Below are positions 53,183 to 62,100 of a DNA stretch of 64,000 nucleotides, piece after piece. The notes beneath the pieces were generated by a model. The model did not search any database. It was not told where the DNA came from and worked only from the letters and a program-made list of their open reading frames with translations. The translations under genes were made by a program, and so were the position numbers. Positions within the stretch are counted from its first letter, which is position 1; the number at the start of each line of letters is the position of its first letter. This stretch comes from Aurantiochytrium sp. KH105 (Eukaryota; Sar; Bigyra; Thraustochytrida; Thraustochytriidae), in NCBI GenBank assembly GCA_003116975.1, contig BGKB01000128.1, positions 2,840-66,839 of the forward strand, in the 5' to 3' direction.

Positions 53183-56100
53183 ATGGGCGGCAGCGGTACC
53201 CTCACGCTCGAGGCAGAGTCGGCGACAGGGCTGAAAAAGCTAGAGATTTTCACGCGACAGGACCCGTACGTAGTCTTCTCCTTTCGCAAAGATGAGCAAC
53301 GCACCGCCACCCATCAAGACGCAAGCACGGAGCCTCGCTGGGCCCAACAAGGACTTGATCGTAAAGTTAGCTTCAAGGTCAACCCTTCAAAACATCACGA
53401 CGAAAATGTTGCTGTCCGTGTCATGAACGATAACGGCACCAAAAAGAAACACAAGCTTATTGGCGAGGCAAACATTAAAATTCAGGACCTTATTGACGCC
53501 GAGAACTCGTCGCTTACCGTCAAGCTTCACAATGGAAGCAAAAAGGCCGGCACCCTCGCCTTGCGCGCGAGTTTCGACCCTCCTGCGAAAGCAGAACGCT
53601 CGTCCGCACGGGCAACCGAGGACGCTGCCGAGACCACGTCGCCCTCAGACACCAAGTCCAAACAAGAGAGCTCATTTATCCAAGTGGTTGCTTTGCGTGC
53701 GCAACAACTGAAAAATGTACAAATCGTATTAGCGCAAGACCCGTACGTTAAAGTCACTGCGCGCGGCGGGGCTTGCGTCGAACCTGTCACCAAACGGACG
53801 CGCAAGGCAAGCGGTAAAAATCCAACATGGAGCAAAAAGCATGACAATGACCTCAAACTCTCCGTGCCTGGCCCGCCCTCCGAAATTCTCTTCGAGGTAT
53901 ACGATGCAGAAAATTTCTTCGCGGACCGCATCATTGCTTCCAAAACCCTTTCGCTCGCACAGTTCGCCAAAGAGTGCGCCAACGCCCCAAGTGGTGAAAT
54001 GCAACTTGATCTTCTCGATGCAAAGGGGAAAAGCGCCGGCAAGCTCTTTGTTCAAGCAAGTCTCTCCTCAGACCTTGCCGCCGTCGCAAGTCCTCGGCAT
54101 CGAGACGAAAAGAAATCCCCGAGACATGCGTCACGCGAAAAATCCGCCGCAAAAGAGAAAGCTGCTGACGCGGCTTCTCCAACAACCCCCCCAAAAGAAA
54201 ACAGCGACGTCAATAAGGACGAGAACGGCGACGACGACGACGACGATGAGGAGGAGCAGCAGAGAACCAAAGCTGTCGAGATCAACAAGGCCGATGCGAA
54301 GGGTAAACAATCTTCGCAAACAGATTCTCTCTTGCCTGGCAAACTCACAATCACCATCGTTGAGGGCATCAAGCTGAAAAAGGTGCAGCGGATTGGGGAG
54401 CAGGACCCCTATGTCATCGCAGAACTCCTGCCCTGGGAGCTGAAGACTGACAAAACAAAAACCATGAGCGGGTGCAACCCCAAATGGACCACAGGCAACG
54501 TGCTCGCACTCGATTTTCCCGGGCATCCTGGGGCTGACCGCACACCCGAGCTCAAGTTTCACGTTTTCGACGAAGAAATGCTCCTCAAGCATAGGCCCAT
54601 CGGCAAAGGGGTTCTCAGTCTTCAAGAAATCGTAGCACAGCAAAGTGTTGCGGGCAAAGAAATCATCGTCCAGCTTCAGGATGCCGCCTACAAGGACGCT
54701 GGCCAACTCAAAGTACGCATCGGCTTCCAACGTGCAGTAATCACCTCGGCCGACCACCCAAGCGATATTGCGCCTGCCGACATCAAAGAAGGAATGCTCA
54801 ATGTCACCGCGCTATCTGCGAATCTCACAAGGAGCGTGGAAATTCTGTCCAAGCAGGATCCCTTCATGGAAGTCTCACTCTTTCCCTGGGCCAGCGAACT
54901 TCAGCAAGGTCGCACCAAACCAGTTACTAACGCCGGAAAACAAGTCGCCTGGACGCAGGATGACCATGATGCGGACATGCCCTTGTACCTGCCCGGTGCG
55001 CCCGAGGCGGGCGAAAAGATCGCTCTTCATGTCTTTGTCAAGGACGCAGAAACATTCTTGCAAAGTCGTCTCATCGGTCAGGCCACAGTAGATCTTGGCC
55101 CTCACCTCGCTGCACTCATGAAGCCGTCCTCCGCCCCAGTGCACATTCAAGTCAACTTGCAATACGAAAAGAAAAAGAAAAAGTTCGCGCCCTGCGGAAC
55201 CTGCGAGTTGGCGCTCTCCTTTCGCCCTGGTCCTCCACCAGCTCGAAAGGCTTCCAAGACGGCGTCTGCGGATTCTGCCCCGCTGCAAGGTCCCCCGCGC
55301 TCTGATCCCATTGATTTGGAAAAGCCTCACAGCATCTACTTCACCGTGCACAAAGGAACCGGCTTGCGCAATCGAGCCTACATGGGCAAACAAGATCCCT
55401 ACGTCAAACTGAGCCTCGAGCCATATGGTATTGAGGCCAAGACGCAGCCTGTTCTGGATGGCGGATCCGACGTCGAGTGGGACTCAAGTCTCGGCAACGC
55501 GCTACAACTCAATTTTCCAGGCCGCCGACCCGGTGAACTTCCTTTCGTGAAAATGGAAGTCTTTGACATGCAAAAGCTCAAAGACCGCATCATTGGCACA
55601 GCCGTTCTGGATCCGACCGTGTTTTTGCGCACGGAAAAGGACAAGCTTCAAGGCTTCGAGGTCGCACTCAAAGTTCCTGGCAAGCCAGACAACAATGCAG
55701 GCACGATCGTTCTCGACGTCCACGCAACGGAACGAGTGGAACGCAAACAGACGCGCTGCGGCACGCTCCGTGTACTCATCGAGGAGGTCACCACCTCCAA
55801 AAAAGGGGACCTCTTCAGCGATAACGATCTCTATGTCCAACTGAGCATTACGCCGGGACTCCCTGCGCGGAAACCCATTCGCTCGTCTGTCCTTCGCAAT
55901 GCAGGACTTGCCGCAACACTTGACGAAGAGCTGCATCTTCCCGTGTTCGACTTTGGGGGAGGCGGAGTCGGACCCGACCAAGCATCCGCAAGACTTAAAC
56001 TTGAAATTATGGACCGCGACGTCTACACAAGTGACGACTGCCTCGGGGTGGGTCACATGAACCTCGGCGAGGTATTTGCTGACGTCGCTAAAGCGCCTGG

Positions 56101-59100
56101 CGCTCTTCGTACTGGCGACTCTCACGAAGTTACGCTGCTCGATCGTTCTGGAAAGCGAGAGCGGGGGCGAATCTACCTCAAGGTGGAGTTCGCCCCAACA
56201 AAGGCTCGTGGGCCTGCACTCCTTGAGGCCCTCGCCTCTCACACCGGCGTTTTACGCCTATGGGCCCTTGAGGCACGCAACCTCAAGCACGTTGGAGGCG
56301 TTCTCGATCGAAAGCAGGACCCGTACCTTTGTGGTGTCATCCAGCATCCTGGAAACCCTGACCCTGGCGAGCCTTCGAGCTGGCCGAAAGCGCAGCGAAC
56401 CGTTACCGCCGTGGATGCAGGCACGCAATGTGTCTGGAACTCAACCATAGACTTACCCCATGGCGAGGCAGAACGCGCCTTTGCGGCATCCGGACAGAAA
56501 CCAGGGTTTCTTCATCTTGCTGTGCGAGACGAGGGCAACTTTACGGATACAACAATCGGTACGTCCACGCTAGATGTTGCGGACATGCTTGCCTCACTCT
56601 CCAAGGACGCGGACGATGCCTGGGTGACCTTGGTTGATGCCGACGGCAAGAAGACGGGTGAGGTACGCCTTGCCATCGACTTCTCTCCTCACGCCCCCGA
56701 TGCAAAGCTCGCACTGCGCAACGAGTTCGCATATGTTCCTGCAGGGACCTTGCACCTGCTCGTTGTCGAGCTTGACGGTCTCTCCAAGCGCGTCGCCGCG
56801 AAAATATCAGGCAGCATTAGCCTGCACGGATGCAAAAAGCCCCAACCCGACATCAAGATTGCTCCAACGACGCGAACGTCGGACGGCAAGGCGGTATGGA
56901 ATCTCGTATCCGAGATCGAGTGGACTCCAGACCGACTGAATCCCGACACAGAACCCCTCATGGACACACCTGCCATTACCATCACGCTCTCAGGATCGAG
57001 CGGGAAAATGTTTGCGCCAAATCATCCTCTCGGGACCTGCACCTTGCCATTGCATGCCTTCTTTTCGCCGGACGGTCTTTCCATCGAAAAGGTCGTCACT
57101 CTCGTCAAATCTGGCGATCATCAGGACACCTTTCGCACCCTCAAGCTCGTGGGCATCTTTGCGCTTCGCGACCAGCGACCTTCAGCGAGCGTTCTTGCTG
57201 CGATGACCATGCCCGCTGTTGCCGATGCCGACTCCGGTCCGTCCGCCTCTTCTGTCACGCAGCATGGCCGCCGGGGAAGCAAGCCTCCGCCCGTGAGCCG
57301 GTCCGTTCCGGGAAGATTGCATATTCGTGTGCTTCGGGGCCAGGACTTGAAGAACATGGATACTCTAGGTAAACAGGACCCCTTTGTGCAAGGCGTTCTG
57401 GTTCCCGGGGGCACAAAGTTTCAGACTGCAACCTGCATGGACGGCGGACGTAACCCCAAATGGACTCCCGCTCTCAACAATCGTCACACCGTCCTCGTTG
57501 CGGATGCTGACGTTGCTCACGTGCAGCTTGCCTGTTTTGATGAGGATGACCTTGGCAGCAACGATCTCATCGGAAAGGTCTCGATTCCTCTTCGCCCCAT
57601 TGCTCTCTCGGCTCGTCGTGCTCGCGCCGAGCGCACTCCTCCAGGAGCCAAGGTTTGGTGGCACAAGGTTGTCGATCTGCATGACCAACGCGTTTTGGCT
57701 CTTGCCACGAGCGTCGCAGACTCCGCAAAGTTTGATTCATGCACTAAAGACGCGTGGCGCGCATACTCCACGGCAGAGGCCGCTCCTGATCGTCGTGCCC
57801 GTCTGGTGCGTTTCTATGCTCAACTCGCCGAAGACGGTATTCTTGCTTCCGCAGGCGACGAGGCTGGCATTGATCACAAGGCCGACAAGCTTCATGCAAA
57901 GCATCCAGACACGGAAGAGGCCAACAAGGAGCTCTTTACCAAACTTTACAAGCGCTTCAGGCCCGACGAAGAATGCCCCGAGTCGTACTGGAAGACGCCT
58001 CAAGCTAGTTCTGCAACCAGACCTCAGCAGGCAGCGGACCTCGAAGAGGAGACAATTGCTCGCGCCATCAATGTGGCAGCCCCGCAGGTACAACAGCGCT
58101 TTTCTGACTTGCATCTCGATGCAGCATCGATCGATCGCAGGACCTTGGCGCAATCCTTACTGGTGGCGATGCGCAACGCCGGCTGTCAGCGTTTGGACCG
58201 TGCAGCGTTTGAAGGCCTCGCAAAGGCGAGCGCACTATATATGCTAAATGTGAGCGCAGACAGAGGTATGTGCGACCTCGCTGTCGCGCCTCGAAACACC
58301 GAAACGGATGATGTTGAAGCAGCGTCGACGACATCGACCGATCTCAAGACTGACAGCAACAACGACGAAAATGTATTCCATCAAACCCTGTGGTGGACAC
58401 TGCGGGACAAAGCAGGCAAAGCTGCCGGCCGTCTCGAGATTGCCGTTGGTTTCACGGAAGATTGGAAGCCAGCACCTCGACAAGCGCTGCCCGAGCTCCT
58501 CGTCGCAGGAAAAGTGAGCGTCGAGGTCGAGCGTGCCGAATTCACAACCGACAAAGATCTCTTCGGAAAGCAAGACCCCTTCGTCTCGCTGCAGTGGCAC
58601 GCCGGAGAAGCAGGGCGCGCGATCAAAGCCGTACAAACCAAGGTGTGTGCCAATGCTTCAAAGGCAGTGGTCTGGAACGAAACCTTGGTGCTCCCATACG
58701 CTCCAGAGCTGGCCTTTGATGCTGCGCACTTTGGCCAGACTCCGTCCATCCTTATTCACGCGCGAGACAAGGACCCCATTGGATCTGATCTCATTGGCGA
58801 AACTCGAGTTCCCATGCTCGCGCTCGCCCGGCACCCAAAATGCCTTTTTACGCGGGCATTACCGCTCATCAACACACGCGAGGGCCAAACGACACGTGCA
58901 GGAACGCTTTTCGTGAAAATGTGCTTTGTTCCCGATGCCGCAGATGACGAACCTGAGCCCAGTGCTCGCGAATCGGCCACCGCCGAGACCACACCGCCAT
59001 CGATTTCCGGAGGCAGGCTCATTCTTCACGTCCGGGAAGCAAGGGGACTCAAGGACGTACAGTGGGTCGGCAAGATGGATCCCATCACGTCGCTGCGGTT

Positions 59101-62100
59101 GTGGCCCACGCAGCAGACCTCCAAGACAAAAGTAGCACGCGACGCAGACAGAGACCCGCGCTGGGACGAAACGCATACAATGGACACCGAGGACTTGGAC
59201 TTTTCCCTGCTCGATGTCAGCGTGACCACCAATGGCAAGCCCATTGGCGCAGTTGAGATTCCTCTCTGCTCGATCCGAGGCGTTGCCGAAATCAAGGACC
59301 AGTGGTACCCGCTCGTTCGAGCGTCGTCCCGCCCTGTCTCGCGAGTCGGTGAGATCCAGCTTGGCATCGTGCTCGAACGCGATGTTGACAGTGGAGCGAA
59401 TGACGAACGAGCTGCAGCAGCAACAGCTATAAAGTATATTCCAGGGCCGGGAGACCTGCACATTCGAGTTCATCGAGCCATAGATCTCCGCGATCCCAGC
59501 ATCATAGGCAAGCAGGACCCATACGTCGAGCTCGAGGGTATCGATTGGCGCAAGCCATTCAAAGTCAAGACCAACGTCGACGAGAATGCGGGATCCAACC
59601 CGGTCTTTGACTTTGCAACTTCCGCAGTGCTCGAATGGGGACCTGCTGACCGCAAAATTCCATCGCTCGCCATCCGCATCAAGGATCGCGGAGCGCTGCG
59701 TGACGCTTCGATTTTCTCCACAAGTCTCAATCTCGCACCGTGGCTTCTTGGGCCTGGCCAGGTTGCCTCCATGTGGATTCCCACCTACGGCGGCGGAGAC
59801 CATGGAGGGCCGTATCAGGTGAAACCCAACCACGGTGCGCTCTTTTTGGAACTCCAATTCATTCCTCATGCCGACTATCCCGGCAAACCCTCATCTGCGT
59901 TCTCACGTTATCTTCAGAAAGCGATTCAGGCGCACCCGGAAGGCCCGCGCGCCGGTGACGTCCACGTGCAGGTTCTCGCAGCCCGCAATCTCATCGACGT
60001 GCAAACCTTTGGCAGGCAGGATCCGTATGTAAAGCTCACGCTCGTGTCGGGTGGCGGCAAGGCCGATGCAGCGCTTCACTTTTCTTCAGCAAAAACAAAG
60101 GCCATCGACAATGGGGGCAGCAACCCGGAGTGGCTCGAAGATCTCCTGCTTCCATACTCGGAACAAAAATTGGGCATTGAAGGTGCAGGGTCGACCCCAT
60201 TACTGCTCGTTGAGGCATGGGACGCAAACATCAAGCTCCGTGGCGATGTGCTCATTGGTCGCACGATCCTGCCCGTCTTTCCTTTCATACTTGATCAGGG
60301 CCAGGTCGCAGACGTTTGGTACCCAATCACCAACAGCGCGGGTCGAAAGACTGGGGAAGTGCATCTTGGACTGCAATTTAGACGCATCGGAGAGGCAAAG
60401 CGAGACTTGCCCTCGGAGAAGCCTGAAAACACACTCAATATTATCGTCTTGCGCGGACGAAATCTCTACAACGCGGGTGATGGACCTCTTGGCATGGGTG
60501 GTGCACAAGACCCTCGCGTCATGTTTGACTTTGTCGGTCACGACCGCGTGGTGAGCACAGCTGTTGCGCGAGATCAGGGCACAGAACCTGTTTTTGAGGA
60601 ACGTCTCCAGCTCAAGGGGTGCATACCAAATGAACGAGGGAGTCGACCCCGTCTCCGCTGCACCGTTGTTGACGAGGATGTTGGTTCCGATGATTTTATC
60701 GGTTCCTTCGAGTTTGAGCTCACCAAGCAAATTATGGGCGGCGAGGGTGTGGATCCAAAGCCGTTCGAGCAGTGGTTTCAGCTCACCGATCGCGCGGGAA
60801 AGGAGGCACGAGGAGAGGTCCACCTCATTTTGAAGCGCGGCCCTTTTCCTGGCGATAACGAAGAGACTGCCTCCGCAAGCGCTGGAAGTGATCTTGCTAG
60901 CGGCAGACTCTACCTGAACCTCGAGTCGATCAGGAACCTCAGCGACGCTGCAGGAAAGGTGCCCAGACGGCCTTTTGTACGAGCCATTAGCTCTTCGGCA
61001 AATGGGAAGCGCGTTGCCTTGGTTGACTCGGCGACCATCAGCCACGACAAGAAAGGCAACCAATCAGAGGGTGAAGGAAGTGGGGGTGATTTCATGTTTG
61101 CGTCTGGGGAGCATCTCGTCGTCCCTGTAAGCAAGACTGCGCAGTCAACGGTCTCACTCGGAGCGTACGAGCGAAAGTGGTCGATTCGTGGCAAGCGAGC
61201 AAGTCTCATCGCCGAAGGGTTCTTGCCCAAGCTTGCGCGTCTTACAGAATCCTTCTCGGGCAAGGCACAGCCTCTGAGCATCAAGCTCAAGCCTTCATCG
61301 GCGGCGGAAGGCCCGATTTTGGGTATCCTCGAAGCGAAAGCGACCTTTGTACCTCGTGTCGCAGGCCAGCTGCGCGTTCATGTCGAGAGCGTGGCGAATG
61401 TGAGCTCGCAGGAGATTCTTGGAGGCAAGAACGATCTGCGCGTCGACCTTTCCCTGCACAATGGCGATGCAAGCTTGACACCAGAACACACCACGACAAA
61501 GTCGAATGCTGGGGCATCAGCTACCTGGAACGAAGACATTTCCTTGCTCTACTCCAATGTGAACGAAACTCGCTTACCATCGCTTCTCGCACGTGTCGTG
61601 GATGTCGATTCGCTCACCTCAAACGATTTATGCGGCACCGTGGAAATCCCGCTGCTGGACGTCTTTCTGGAGGCGCTCGCAGGCGGAGCCGACAATGTGG
61701 TCCGACGTGAGGTCCAAGTGTACGCCATGGACAAGGGAACAGGCGAGCTTCGTCTAGGTCTCGAGTTCTTTCCCGACGCCGACATTTTTGAACGTAAGCG
61801 CAAGCAAGAGAGCAAACAAATGATGGAGCTCAAGCGCATGTGGAATATTCTTGACGCGAACGGTGATGCGCGATTGACCAAGGAGGAGCTTTGCAAAGGG
61901 TTTGCCTCCGTGCCTGACTGCGCGAGCTTTCTCGGCGTTGATCCGGCAATCTTCTCCGCAGAGGCGATTGCGAGCGGGGCTGCAGATCGCGCGGTGGGGG
62001 ATCTTTTCGCCGAAATGAACACCAATGATGACGACATTGTTGACTTTGATGAGTTCCGACACTTTGTCGAGTCCAAGCCCGCCAGAGATCGTCAGCGCAA

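Noticed and set aside
58859..59869. 336-codon minus-strand open frame, with similar frames at 60200-61063 and 61754-62437
   Set aside because: They are antisense to a frame that encodes unmistakable C2 and EF-hand domains; the antisense translations have no motif.
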